Assembly: GCF_037325665.1 (NCBI RefSeq)
Contig: NC_090246.1
Location: 91,710,772 to 91,774,771, forward strand
Direction: 5' to 3'
DNA length: 64,000 nucleotides
DNA from: Littorina saxatilis
Lineage: Eukaryota > Mollusca > Gastropoda > Littorinimorpha > Littorinidae
A model generated the notes under the pieces. It saw nothing but the letters and a program-made list of their open reading frames with translations, had not been told where the DNA came from and did not search any database. This document shows positions 46,901-62,190 of this stretch, piece by piece. Both the position numbers and the translations under genes were made by a program. Numbering within the stretch: the stretch's first letter is position 1; every line of letters begins with the position of its first letter.

Positions 46901-49900
46901 CTTATAAGATCTGAAATTCTAGTTTTGGTCTGAAGATTGCTTCTAACACTGATATCCGTAGCTGAACTTTTCAGATTTTGTTTAGTTTTGGCACACTTGC
47001 CTGCAAATTCATGGTTCAGTTTATTTCAGTCAGAAATACTTCACCAACTCCTGTCATACATTTCTAATCCAGTCCTTTCTGTTTTTATTAACCCCACTAC
47101 TTTTCTGTGATTTATTTTGGATCAAACAGTGTATAACTCCAATGCCAATGGGTGATTTGGGGGGAAAACCCCCAGCAAAATCAAATATCAAAATCAAATA
47201 TTTACCAGAAAATACTAAGCTTATGGATGGTTGTGATCTAATTTCTTCCCTTGTATATGCCATGCATGTAGAAAAAAAGGCCTTTGGTTGTATTTGTATT
47301 CTATTATAGAGGGCCAGTTTTGAAGATACAGAAATGAGATTTTCTTCCCAGAAGATGGTGCTATTTCCTATATATTTATGAGAGGAAGGCTTCTCAGAGA
47401 AATGTGTAATCAAAAAGAATACTCTGGTATGAATAACTGAATAATCAGGTGCTTCAGATGTAATGCTTACTATCCTTAATATCTATTGTGATCAGATTTT
47501 AAGTAGAGCATCTCATAATATCCTAGAAGCATACAGACTGTTGTACATATTAGATGAATCTCATCGAATATTTTCTACGGTTGTGCAATTGTAAAGTTGT
47601 ATATGATTTCCTGTCTGCAAGTTTTACTTTTTTTAAAACATTTCTTTGCAGGGTGTTTCGTTTTGTTTCTGTCTTGGTATTTATTTACTTGAATCGACTA
47701 CTTAAGGCAACGACATCGTCTCTCTGTGACTATAACTATTACACTGCAGTCTTTTGACATGTTTGTAATACATTGTACAGTACTATACTTATTTCAGGTC
47801 TTTTGCTTTTGCTCTTTCTGTTATTACCATTCTTTGGTAAAGATCTGGCTTCTACTTGTTATTTGCATTCCATAACATGTTTTGTCATGTATATTTGGGG
47901 TTTCTGTCACATAATTTTCTATGTATGGGGTGAGTTTTGTCATTGAAAATGCTTCGTTGGTACCCCTTGTTGTTTTTGCTGTATTTATCAGTTACCAGCA
48001 CATGAAGATTATTCTGGTCCTTCCACCAGATATTTACAGTAACTTTTTTTTTTTTTAATCCCATACGTACACATGTAGATTTTTTGTTTTCTGAAATCAG
48101 CTGTTTTAAGGTCAGTGCAAGACCCCTTTCTCTAAACACATGAGGGTATGTGTAAAACTCAGACAGAGAATTCATGTGAGATTGCTGGTGTGGGTTATTT
48201 AAAGGGCCATTGTTTGAAAGCTGGTGTTTGATATGATATTTTGAATTTTACTCTTCACCAGAAGCAGTATGGTGATCTTAATGGTTTCACAAAATGTGTT
48301 TGATGTCCATTTCCAATATTTGACATTTGCATCCAGGAAACATAATTCATGGCAACACGACTCAACACTACTAAAAGTATGATATCTTGTCTTCAGGGTG
48401 TGAACCCTTTCTATTGCTTGTCATTTAAAAAAAACCCACTTAAGCACCCAAGAAAGGCACTTTGTAGGCAAATTTAGTGAAAGGATGGGGATAAAACTGT
48501 TACAATGTCCTCAGCATATTTTTCACTCCATATTTTCAGTTTTGAGTCTAATGCACTATCTCTCCTTGTGACCAGAATCTCATATTGTATGCATAATATA
48601 GTTTAGTATGCATTTCTCCTTGTGGAGTATTTCTGCATCTATGTACGTATGTCCTGTTGAATTTTTTGCTTATATGTTTATGCCTTTTTGCAGTGTTGTT
48701 GTTGATGTTAGTTTTGTTACTTGAAAATTTAGGATGAATTGCTACCCCATGGTCTCAAAAGCCCTGTAAAAACTCACACTACTCAAAGGATCTCTCGGAT
48801 AACAAGGTGAAGATATGTTGAATAAAACAGTCAAAAGCTGAAAAATAAACAATAAGAATATTTCACTTCTTATCTTATTTCCGTTTTTTAATAACACCGT
48901 TTGCTTTTTGTTTTGCACACTTTTTTTAACACTAAATAAGTGCCCATACAGCAATGGATGCTCGCAAGAAAACTTAAATTACCTCATGATTTGTGTAGCT
49001 TTGAGAGTTTTGACAGTCAGAAGGTCCATATCTTGCTTTTCATTAGTTTGACAGCAGAGCATCAACACTTTTCAACTAAAATTAAGGTATTCAGAGAAGC
49101 AGTACGTTCAAATGTCGTGATTAACATTTCTCAACTCTCAGTGAATTATTTGTTCAATTTATACACTGGGCATTCATTTAATAACTGGCAACTTCAGATT
49201 GCCGATTGAATACCAGAGTGTTTGATGGTGTTAAGGTGTTGGAATGCTTTGATTCCTATAAAACTGGCAACAATCAAAATCAGTCATTCAGGTTGTGTTA
49301 ACATGAAGACGTTTCTTTGCAGTTTTCATGCAAACAACAACCAATTAACAACTAACATACAGAATTGCAATTACGCTTTCTTTTGTTTTGCAATTTATAA
49401 CATTCCTATTTTGCCATGCTTTGGTGCAAATGTTTTAGTGTGGTTGTGAATGTGACAAGTGCCATGTTTTGTTGTTGAAGTGTCATTATTTCTGTGTTTT
49501 CCAGAATAACACATATCTTGCACATTGTTAGTGTTCTTTTGCAGCAGTTTTACATTTTCAGATGCTTTTGTTGACCACTACTTTGTTTACTTATGTACAT
49601 GTCCTTTGTTCATTCAGAAGTAGTTGTTACTGTTTATAATGTAGTTTTACAAAGTCAGTGAACTTTCCAGAAACTTGGTGTAGAAAAGAACAGAGTAAGC
49701 CTCACACAGCCAGGCAAATCAAGTGTTATTGGAGTTGAATATTTAAGTAACAAGAAAGTTTTAATCTGGCTGCTATTTTCATTGATTTTGTCAGATGAGA
49801 GGTTTGTTTGTGTGAGGGGGTAGGGAGGAGTTATGAATGCTAATTCACGGGCAGTACCAAAAAAAAAGTTAAATAGATACATGTGTAAAATTAGATGCAA

Positions 49901-50009
49901 CTAAAATAACTACATGTCTATCTTTGGAAGTGTAGGGGAAACATACCACATTCCATACAACAGCTTTTGTTACTCTGGAGTTTTCTCTCTCTTTTTTTGT
50001 TGTTGTCTT
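43956..50009. other. SUFU 3' UTR and downstream intergenic DNA
   Basis: About 6 kb of T-rich sequence without coding signal after the SUFU stop. Possible polyadenylation signals (AATAAA) lie near 46143 and 48821. A short MITE sits at 45545-45716. The transcript end cannot be fixed by eye. Confidence 0.6.
45545..45716. mobile_element. Short MITE related to the CAGTGG family
   Basis: TACACTGGTACCTGCGATG at the left is mirrored by CATCACAGGTACCACTGTA at the right, with GGACACC and GGTGTCC inside. It is about 170 bp, in the SUFU downstream region. Confidence 0.65.
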
Positions 50010-50758
50010 CAGACCTGGGAACCCATACGATTTCGCCGTATTCTGTACGCATGATTGTCGAGAATACGATCAGTACGGTCAGTGGGAAAAAAATACGACG
50101 AGAAAAATTCCTAGACTACTTTTATTCACAAGCCCATCTTGAAGCCGATCCAGTATTTTGACACATGATTACAGTTTTTGTCAGTAAAAATTGAAAAAGG
50201 GATTTGTTTTAAATGTACACAAGAATTGAACGGTTCGTCGGAAAGTGCAGTGAGCCTGTCAAACAGTTGAAGTTGACGGATTTCTTTCGTCCTGTGTGAA
50301 TTCATAAACATTGCAATGGATTTTAAACACTGCAATGGATTTTAATCTCTTTTGTGGGGAATTAAAGTGTACAACAAAATAATGAACTGTAGCAGACGAC
50401 AAAACTGCAGACTGACTGAACCGTGTACTTTGTCCGCAGCGCACTACGGAGGCTTTTTTTTTTAAAAGTATGGCACTGTTTTATCTTCTTTATCTTGCTT
50501 TTAAAAAGAAAGTGATCAGTTTGATCATTTTCGTTATCGCGAAAAAACGTTAACTCGAAAAAAAATATTGGTCCCTTTCATTTCGTGTAAAGCGATCTCG
50601 ACTGTATAGGTAAACTTAATTAACGATGTGGCGGACGCGTGTGAAGCATGGTTGAATCATGGATGTTGAAATGCTGTGTGGAGTACGCTCATTTTTCTGA
50701 AAATACACCAAGTTTGTTTGAGAATACTTGAAGTGCAAAACAGGGGTTCCCAGGTCTG
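50010..50758. mobile_element. 749-bp terminal-inverted-repeat DNA element
   Basis: It starts CAGACCTGGGAACCC and ends GGTTCCCAGGTCTG, and is flanked by a 6-bp duplication TGTCTT on both sides. No transposase is seen. It lies between SUFU and MRM2, possibly within the SUFU 3' UTR. Confidence 0.82.
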
Positions 50759-52161
50759 TGTCTTATTTACCTGTTGCATCACAGGCTTATTTTGAAATCG
50801 AAAATCAAAAAAGTGCTTTTTGCTCTGTTAAATTTTTAACCAGATTGAACACTGGATAAGTTTTTGTTTGCTGATTGTGTTGCTTGCAATTGTTGGCTGA
50901 CATTCCATGTATTTATGAATTTTACATTGCATTCAAAGCTTGTGATTTAGTTTCTGCTTTTGTGAGTAAAATAAAGTGTTACGCTTACTGTTTTTGTTCC
51001 ATTTATTTCTTAATTAATTCCCAAGTGCTTTTTATGTCGCTGATTAACATACTTTTTACTCTGCTAACCTCTAACCTGTTTCAGTGTCTGCTTTACATTT
51101 ATACTAAACAAAAAATATGTTTGGTTGCAAAAAGACAGATTTGCAGCTTCTCCCTTTGACCTTCACCAGTTTGAGACATGCTATGCTAATGAACTAATAT
51201 TCAGAATGCTCATGTTTGAAACTTGAAGAAAGCACTCCAGTTCAAAGCTGAATTTTAAAAAGAGATTATTTATCAGTGTTGTGTCAATTTCTCTGAAAAC
51301 TGGAGTCAATTTACACAAATAATGTTTAAACAGGTCTTGGAACCCTTCATCTCTGCTCCATCCATTTCTTTTTTCTTTTCCTACTTCAGACTGCACAAGG
51401 CATATTTCAAATGCAGATGCTTTCACACCCTGCGATATCTTGAAATCCCTGTACATGTACAATCAAGGTTACAAGTACTAGACAATATAAGTACATGTAT
51501 AGCCCACTGTCCAGCACAACAGCAGAAATACCCAGTATCATCATTGTGAAGGTGATTCGATGTAAAACATGGGTAGGTACACACAGACTCTCACACACAA
51601 CTCGAATTGATATGTACTTGTTCACATTGATGTACAATGTCAATGTACATGATTTTACTCACATTTGCATGCGCAGATGATTACATTTTCAAAAGAATGA
51701 CTTTGATACTAAAAACAGTCTAAAAAACCCATGTATAGTAAGTACTCTTTCATTCAAAGACGCTTAACAAAAGTGTCATGTATGTTTTACTATTTTTGCT
51801 GTCATTTAATCTGAAATGTGGTTGCAGCAACGTTCTCTCTCTCCCTCTCTCTTTCAAACACACACACACACAGACACACAATGTTTTTCCATGCTGAAAT
51901 GCAAACACACACATTTCCATGCTGTATCTCCACAAATGTTTCAATGTCCAACATTAACGCACACTCAACCATGATCACAGTATTTTCCTCTACACAACAC
52001 ACTTCTTCTTCACACACACAAACACATTTTTGCATGCTGAAACACAGTCAAAGACAATCACACTTGTTTCTCCAAAACGGTGTCACTTGCCAACATTTAC
52101 ACACACTCTATCATGATCACAATAAAATTAAATCCCTCCAGGCAACACGTACACAGTCACA
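50759..52161. other. Intergenic/3' region between the convergent SUFU and MRM2 genes
   Basis: AT-rich sequence with an AATAAA near 50970 followed by a GT-rich stretch, and CA repeats near 51856-51880. The MRM2 3' UTR should lie at the right end. No gene seen. Confidence 0.6.
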
Positions 52162-54549
<2,388 letters not shown>

Positions 54550-57500
54550 ATGGCAGCATTCCACCGTCCATGTCAACGCTTGTTTGCGTTTGCTGGGAGG
54601 TCTTTGAATCAAAGACAAAGCCAGCTTCCTCGAATCTCTCCTGCTTCTGTAGAGAACACGGGTCAACCTGGATCAGTCCACGTTCGTTCATGCAGCTCAG
54701 GTGAGACAATTATAATGCAAACAATATTTATTATTTATTTATTTATGGTGTGTTTGTGTGTATGTGTGTGTCTGTGTATTCTCTGCGTGTGTATGTGTGT
54801 TTCATTGCTTCTCTTGTAAAGAAACAAAAGAAACATTTAGTGTTTTCATATTTACTGCATTACTTCTGAGTTAATACATGTATGTACACTATCATACTGA
54901 TTTCAGATACAACTGACCATGCTGAAATTCTTTTGCAATGGAGAAGGAAGTTTGACACATCAGCCTCGGCGAATTCAAACACAGCAGACTTGTTCAAGCA
55001 GGCCATGAGCAGAGTACCACAGCAAGGTAAGTCATATGTATGGTTTGTAGAATCGTCTCTGCACTGTTTAACACACATGCCTGCACATCACTTTCTCTCC
55101 ATTACACTCTGTCATAGACACTACACATGATTTATGCAACCAACCCCCCCTCCCCCTATCACCCCAAGTCGATCTGTCTGTCTGTATCTATTTCTTGGTT
55201 AGTATTTTCCTTCTCCTATCAAGAGACATTTGCGTTGCGTGCATTCAACCTGTAAACATGTTTCTGTTGCAGTGATGGTGCTGACAACAGGAGAGTACGA
55301 CCCGGTCAGACGAGGATGGGTCAAGCGTGGCGTCACATGCAGCTCATTCACCAGTGTCTCCGCCTCTCCGGCCATCATATCCTTCTGTCTGTGTCAGGAC
55401 AGGTAAGAGACCTCTGTCAATGGCATTTATTTCTTGAAAGGGAACCCAGGAAACAAAGGCATTTCTTCTTCTTTTTTTCTTCTTCTGCGTTCATGGGCTG
55501 AAACTCCCACATACAATCGCGTTTTTGCATCAGTGGAATTTTACGTGTATGACTGTTTTTACCCTGCCATTGTGGCACCAATGCGCCAATTTCTGGGGAT
55601 GCATGCTAGGTATTGTTGTGTTTCTATGACGCACCTGTGTGTGTCCAGGCTCATTTGGTTGATTTCTCTGTCGGTTTTACAGGAAAAGTTTATATTACAA
55701 AAAATGAACTGCTTACAAGATAAATTTAAATTTTGCAGTGTACAATGCCTTAATTTCGTTTGTCTTTGATTTCTGGCAGAAGCAAACATGACTGAAATCT
55801 GGCATGTTCTTCTCTGTTTGATTGCAGCGCTATGCATGAAATGTTGAGAAAGACGGGGAAATTTGCCGTCCACATTTTAGCACAGGACCAGGTGAGTTAT
55901 TTTGAAATTTGATTGGCAATCAGTGAAGTTGAATGAGAGAGATTTTTGAACATTTAGCATTGGGTGAACATATGCTCGATAATGTGAGTGTGTAATTGCT
56001 TTCGTGTGTTTGTTGTGAAGATCTTAAACTTGTCTCCCCAACTGCTCAGCAATAACAAAAATAATTTTAAAAAAAGAAAACAAAGAAGCAACAAACAAAC
56101 ACACACACAAACAAGAACAAAACGGACGTAGTGCCATGGTTGTGCAGCTGAGTGAAAGATGTGTAGATATGACTTGCATCTCACTGTGTAGATATGACTT
56201 GCATCTCACTGTGTAGATATGACTTGCATCTCACTGTGTAGATATGACTTGCATCTCACTGTGTAGATATGACTTGCATCTCACTGTGTAGATATGACTT
56301 GCATCTCACTGTGTAGATATATATGACTTGCATCTCACTGTGTAGATATGACTTGCATCTCACTGTAACTCAATTACTAATTTTACAGGTGAGACATGGT
56401 GTTCACTTCTCCAAGCATGCTGAACCAGGTACCTGCCAGTTTGACAATATACCACATGTACAGGGGGATGAGGTAAGGCACACCACACATCTTTTGTTCG
56501 CTGTGGAAAAGTTATATCCCTTTGAAACAGTGAGGCAGACACACATGACCACTGATGAGTGTAGAAAAGCAGTTTCTTCTTCCTTTATGTGCTGAAACTC
56601 CCATGGCTTTTACGTGAATGACTGTTTTTACCCCGCCAGTTTGGCAGCCATACTCCACTTTCAGGGCAAAAGGAAAGCATGCAGTCATGGTGGCAGTGAG
56701 TAATGAGCTGTGATTGGCATAAATTGGAAAGACAAGTGATGACCTTGAGGGGGTTAGGACACTCCCGTCACCCCACTGAGAAACAGTGAAAAAAAGCAGG
56801 TGTAAAACAATCAGCCATCATATGCACTGACCTATATACAGGGGACAGAACTCAGACAAAAAACAATGAGGTTATCGTACTTGCTTTGGATCCTGGATGA
56901 CTCGGGCATAACGTTCACAGTGTATACTAGAACATGTCAGCATATCCCCTCTTCCGTTGAAGGTAGAAGCTTAATTTATTTGCAATTACCGTGTGTCCCC
57001 CGGGCGCTTCCAAGGTACACGCCTAATTTCAGCTCAATTGGCCGATAAACGCTAGAGATCTGAGTGTGCAAATGAGGACAAACTGACAAACAGACAGTGA
57101 ATTTTATACACCCACTTATACGGGGATATAAAAAGGCTTCATATCGAGTGGTCACCACATAACATGCACATCAGACCTCATTATTCAAGGGCGGATCAAT
57201 TCACTTTGGAGGGGGGGTTACAAAATGACTGCGAAGATACAAGTTGAAGGCGCCTAAGCCTCTAGGGGGGTCCGGGGGCATGCCCCCCCGGAAATTTTTT
57301 TTATCCAAAGAAGCAAAATAGAGCTATCTGGTGCATCCTGAGCCAATAAATTACCTCTTTTTTGGGGGGGTGGGGGTTACTTAACCCGTGTAACCCCCCC
57401 CCCCCCCCCCCCAGATCCGCCCTTGTTATTCACTACGACATGATCTCTTTGCCTGCATTGATCAGCGGCAGTGTTTGCCTGACAGTTTCAAGTGTTTCAC

Positions 57501-60500
57501 CACTGATAAAATTATTAATGATATATTAAATTATATTCAATCTTCCAACTCGCTGTTTGGTGTACAAAATTGTACAGTGCTGTTGTGTGTTATCTTTGTG
57601 ATGTTTCTTTAGATAACTGCTCTTGTAATATAAGGAAGATTCGGAAATACTGAAAGGATGAAAAGTATATGTTTACTACATGTACTGATTTTGCACAAGC
57701 TTTATGAAATGAGGTATTGGCATTGGACTGAAATACAATTATTTTTTCCAGAATGATTTTGCTGTTTCGATAATGTGAACGTGTAGTTCTGTTTTTGTAT
57801 TTTCAGGGTTTGCCAATCATTTTGGGGTCCTTAGCTGTGTTACTGTGCGAGACACACTCATTTCATGGTGTTGGAGATCACACCGTCTGGTACGGCTATG
57901 TCAACGGAGTCAGTCTGTCAGAGGCAGTCCAAGAACCACTCCTCTACTTCTACAGGTACAAAAAGCATCAAAATATTGGGAATATCGAATGGCAAGAGAT
58001 TTGGAGAGAAAAAGGGGAAAGTTTTCTGCATGTATTGTAAGAAAACTTTATCAGTGAAATGTAGTGTATTGTGCCAAATAATCTGTTATTCAGTAGACAA
58101 CAGCTAGTAAAGCAGAAGCATTAATTCACCAAATGTGTACATTGGAGATTATTACAATAGCTATGCATATTATACTTGTTCTTTGTTAACTACTGTGCCT
58201 TTGTCTGTGCATTAAGTTCTATTGAATTTTTGGCTTGATTAAGAACAAAGCAATTGCTTGATGGAGGGAGAAAAAAAGAAAACATAAGAGAGGCTGCAGT
58301 CTAACCTTTCATGAAACGTTGTGTCCATATTTGTAAATTTTGATAGCTACAGTCTTTTTATCTTCACAAGACACTGTTTTTCTTCTCCTCCTCCTTAATT
58401 TGTTTCTTCATCCTCCGCCTCTTCCTGGTCCTCCCTTCTTCTTCTTTCAAGCTTGACTGGTTTTATTTCAGGTCATTCCGCTCTGTTGGAGACCAGCTTT
58501 TCCTGCAGGCCTTTGAGGACGCCACCTTGCCCTTTGAGGACTGGAACCATGAGGCTCATCTACGTATGGCCTGGAACTACATCAAAGACTACGGGGAAGA
58601 GGCAGCACAACCTTACATCAAGTAAGTGTGTTCTGTCTCTCAAGGAAACAAGCCGCTCATTAACTGAGCCTCAAGTTGACTTTGCCAAGACTTCACAAAG
58701 TCTTTTTACAGAAAATTCAGCGCCAAAACTTCGTGTGGCCAGCTTTGCAAAGCAGACCTCGCAATGTCGCCTTCCCCCAATTAATTTGAGGCTTCAAGCT
58801 GTGGTAAGGCGTTTAATGTCAGCTTTGCAAAGCAGACTTCGCACTGTCGCCTTCCCCCAATTAATTTGAGGCTTCAAGCTGTGGTAAGGTGTTTAATGTC
58901 AGCTTTGCAAAGCAGACCTCGCAATGTCGCCTTCCCCCAATTAATTTGAGGCTTCAAGCTGTGGTAAGGCGTTTAATGTCAGAAATGTGCCGCACAGCGA
59001 CCTAGTCATTGAAGAAGTGGATATGGTAAAATCTGTTATACAGGAGTACCTGCCGTGTGAAGTCCGTCCAATGAAAGAATACCTCTTGAAAAAAAGACAC
59101 CTTCTGTCGTTTCTTTATCTGTTATCTGGACCATAGACCTATATAGGTCCCTGTCTGGACCAAATATCCATCCTGTCAGGAACAGCTGCCTGCAATGTTG
59201 GGGTACTTTTGGCGAGTTGCAACATTAGACTTGCATTATTGGTACCACTGTACTGCTTACATATGTTTCCCTCTCATGTTGCTTCGTGCTACAGCTTTAG
59301 GCAATGGTTTTACATTGACAAACTGTGCGGATGTTGCATAAATCGTTGTTGTTATATCTGATTATTTAGTTTATCTGAAAATAAACACTGGTATATTGTG
59401 ATGATTTAAACTTATACTGTACTTGCTTTTGCAAATTCAAGTGTGTGCATGAACTTAGTCCAGCAATGTGAATGTTCTTGTTGTCAATGTTATGTGGGTT
59501 TGCTTGTTAGTTCATTTGTTTGTTTGTTTTTGTTCCATTTTCTTGGAAGAGAAGAAGGGTTGTGCCGACATGTGAGTCTGTGTGTTTTGGAAGATAATTA
59601 TAGCTGAGAGGGAACATTTATTTTGAATGTTGGATATTGCTTTATTTTCTTTCTTTTTTTCTCTCCACTTTCAGGCTAGGAATTCAGAAGTACAATGAAA
59701 GAAACAGAGACAAGGTATGTTGCTTTCCGTTCATACTTCCATTTCATACATTTTATTTTTGGGGTGGTAGACATACAGAAAACCTGTTACCTGAATAGTC
59801 ACAGTGGTGCACACACACACACACACACACACATATTCCAATTCTCTCTCTCTCTCTTTCTCTGTATATGTTCCAAGGACAGGTTGGAAGATTAGGCTAA
59901 GCCTAAAACCTTTATCCTTATGTAATAAAGTTCTGAGTTCTCTCTCTTTCTCTCTCTTTCTCGCTCACTCACCCACTTTGAAACACAATTCGAATCGTTC
60001 CATTTGATGTGTTACAGTCACACTGCAGCTGACCATTTTATTGAAATTTTTTTTTTTCGTTTTTCAATTTTCATTTTGATTCAGATCCAGACGGGGTATC
60101 ATGAAACCATCACAATGTTCTTCATCCATCTTGTGTCGAAGGCCATAAAACAAAGTGTAGATGCTGACAAGTCCTTTGAGGAATTTCTCAAACACAATCA
60201 GCATCTCAAGGACTCAGCACTGCTTTTTCAGTACTACAACAAAGACACCCTGTTCCAGGAAGATGCCAGACACAGGTAACAAAGAGGCAAACAATTGCAT
60301 TATACTTGAGCGATGTGATCTTCGTTTCACCGAGAGATTCAGTTGGTTGAAGGTTTATGGAGATGCATTGGAGGATGATATAATGAAAGTACCAGCACAC
60401 AAGGACGAAAGTCATTTGTTTATTTCAAGGCTTGTTCCACATAATAGACAATGTTTGGAAATAACTCTGTTGGGTTTGTATGGGTTGTGAAAGAGTGAAT

Positions 60501-61528
60501 ACTCTTGCTTTGATCGAGGCAAACTTTCCCACTTGACATTATAGGCCAGTCACTAGCGAGGGGTGTGTCGGAGACAAGTGGACACAAGGAGCATGGGTGG
60601 AAAGTTTGCCTCAATAAAAGCAATTATAATCTTTCTTACTCGATCAATACAAGCCAGACAGAGTTATATCTGGAGTTCGTCTATTCTGACTGATTCGGGT
60701 TGCACCATCATGTCGTCTATATTTAGAGTGCGTACATCCCTTTGTTTATTAGGCCCCCCCCCCCCAAAATAGTCTGTTTACGGTAACATAGGTTAAAAAA
60801 AAAATAGGGTCGGTAGGTCGGGATTTTTTTTTTTTTTTTTCCAAAAAAACATATTTTGAACTTATTTTGCCAAAAAACAGACTTTTTTATTTTTTTTAAA
60901 TTTTTTTTTTATTTATTTATTTATTTTTTCCTTAAATGCCCAAAAAAAGTCTATGGTCGTGCAAAAAAAAATAGGGTCGGTCGGGATACCGTAAACAGAC
61001 TATTTTTTGTTTGTGCCTTACATCTGAAGATTTTTTAAATACAAATTTGGGTAGCAAGACAGAAAGCAAATTTGGTGTTTTAGTGTAGGAGAGATCAACA
61101 AGTACAATGAGGTTGAAGGGAACTTCATTGATTCTTCAGTGAATCTGGTAAACCCCTAAAGAATTGCTTTCTCGGAGAGAGACCAGACATGCAGATAGCT
61201 ATGCATGCATTGTGTAGGTTAGTTATTAATCTGAAATGTACCAGCATTAAAAAAAAAAGAAGAGTATTCCGGTTTTCTTTTCACCCATTAATTAATGCAT
61301 ACAAAACACTCTTCCAGATTTAGGAAAATGTAGGTCTTACTGGCTGGTTACTAATGGTAAATATTGAGCAAACTTGACTCCTACTGTTTGTCTGCGCTTG
61401 GTTGGGATAGGATTATAAGCTTCAAATTCTCAAGATGTTCAAAACCGTGTGTATGGTAGTGTGCACTTCTGACGAGAACATTTTCATGTTTCAGATTTAT
61501 ACCACCTGACAAAAAAGAGCTACCGTGA
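54550..61528 (+). CDS. Flavin-reductase-like protein fused to an uncharacterised His-containing C-terminal domain
   Basis: Ten exons: 54550-54700, 54907-55026, 55273-55402, 55828-55891, 56389-56472, 57807-57955, 58472-58621, 59675-59714, 60085-60275, 61495-61528. All have AG/GT borders and agreeing phases, giving 370 residues ending KKELP. Residues 1-35 are basic and Ser-rich without acidic residues, suggesting mitochondrial import (inference). Residues about 82-232 match the flavin-reductase-like, FMN-binding split-barrel family: LFKQAMSRVPQQVMVLTTGE, GVTCSSFTSVSASP (110-123), KFAVHILAQDQ, then LPIILGSLAVLLC and GDHTVWYGYV (206-215). Family members reduce flavin with NAD(P)H or bind FMN for other redox steps; the substrate here is unknown. 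Residues about 245-370 form a second domain, FEDATLPFEDWNHEAHLR, GIQKYNERN, GYHETITMFF and LFQEDARHRFIPPD. I recall a similar pattern in uncharacterised bacterial proteins but cannot name the family. Possible metal ligands are His259, His262 and His302 (inference). Confidence 0.88.
55465..55635 (-). mobile_element. tRNA-derived SINE, family A, diverged 3' fragment
   Basis: It has a CTT-rich tail on the plus strand followed by the family body (TTCATGGGCTGAAACTCCCA), with many substitutions. It lies in the intron after exon 3 of the flavin-reductase-like gene. Confidence 0.7.
56159..56366. repeat. 25-bp minisatellite, about eight copies
   Basis: The unit contains GTAGATATGACTTGCATCTC; one copy has an extra AT pair. 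It ends just before the acceptor of exon 5 of the flavin-reductase-like gene. Confidence 0.92.
56572..56685 (-). mobile_element. tRNA-derived SINE, family A, short fragment
   Basis: GTGCTGAAACTCCCATGGC and TTTACCCCGCCAGTTTGGCA match the 3' part of family A. It is heavily diverged and has no head. Confidence 0.65.
57186..57425. mobile_element. 240-bp terminal-inverted-repeat element
   Basis: It starts CAAGGGCGGATC and ends GATCCGCCCTTG, with a 5-bp duplication TTATT at 57181-57185 and 57426-57430. Its core (GGGGGCATGCCCCCCCGGAA) resembles that of 40961-41462. It lies in intron 5 of the flavin-reductase-like gene. Confidence 0.82.
58741..58980. repeat. 80-bp tandem repeat, three copies
   Basis: Units start at 58741, 58821 and 58901 with AGCTTTGCAAAGCAGAC and end GTTTAATGTC; the differences are single bases. 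It lies in intron 7 of the flavin-reductase-like gene. Confidence 0.92.
59041..59250. mobile_element. Short, worn MITE related to the CAGTGG family
   Basis: It begins CAGGAGTACCTGCCGTGTG after TA and ends TTGGTACCACTG before TA. The match between the ends is partial. Confidence 0.5.
60752..61017. mobile_element. MITE with TTA target duplication, copy 2
   Basis: Same layout as 53219-53515: AGTCTGTTTACGGTAAC near the left end, TACCGTAAACAGACTA near the right, internal ATAGGGTCGGTAGGTCGGG, TTA on both sides. It lies in intron 9 of the flavin-reductase-like gene. Confidence 0.8.
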
Positions 61529-61619
61529 TGGTTTTTGCCCAGCAGTGCTGATGTTGGATTTTGCAAGATCCGAGTTCTTCCGTTAGTGTTCAGTCCCCGG
61601 TGTGCCATATATACATGTA

Positions 61620-62026
61620 CAGTGGAACTCCCATTTTAAGTCCCTCCCTCTTTTAAGACTTGCTTTAATAGAATTTTCTGTTCATATCCTCTGTAAATTA
61701 ACCTCCATTTTAAGATTCCCTTCTTTTTAACATTTTCTACCCCACCTATGTTGACCTTTTTTTTGTGTGTGGCCGAGACCAGTTGTGCTGCAGCAGGTCA
61801 CTCAGAATTGTAGTAACTGTGTAGAAACTGTGTATCAACACGCTGGAATGCAGGCGTTAGATCGACATTACAGGAAGCAACTGAAGCTAACAGTCTGAGC
61901 GGATATATCCGTACCTGGTCAGATAGAGCCATATGAGTGGGTACGGATATATCCGTACCTGGGAGACAATGAGTTAGGGCCTGGTTTTCTCACTTGTTTG
62001 GAGGTCTTTAAAGGGGGGTTCCACTG
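61620..62026. mobile_element. MITE with CAGTGGAAC ends and TA flanks
   Basis: It starts CAGTGGAACTCCC and ends GGGGGGTTCCACTG, with TA on both sides as for Tc1/mariner-type insertion. Internal phrases (CCATTTTAAGATTCCCTTC) recur in other members near 300-690, 8713-8795, 16325-17053, 38780-39005 and 62700-62840. Confidence 0.78.
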
Positions 62027-62129
62027 TATCGCATCAGTGTTTCAACCAAACCATCGGTGAATGTTGTGATCAGACAGATAAACGTTTCCTTCAATCATTC
62101 TCCACTACATCCCCCCCCCCCCCCCCCTT

Positions 62130-62190
62130 TCCCCGTCGCGATATAACCTTGAACGGTTGAAAACGACGTTAAACACCAAATAAAGAAAGA
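62130..62190. mobile_element. Fragment of the same dispersed repeat, inverted
   Basis: GTCGCGATATAACCTTGAAC and AACACCAAATAAAGAAAGA are the reverse complement of the start of 26155-26525. Confidence 0.65.
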
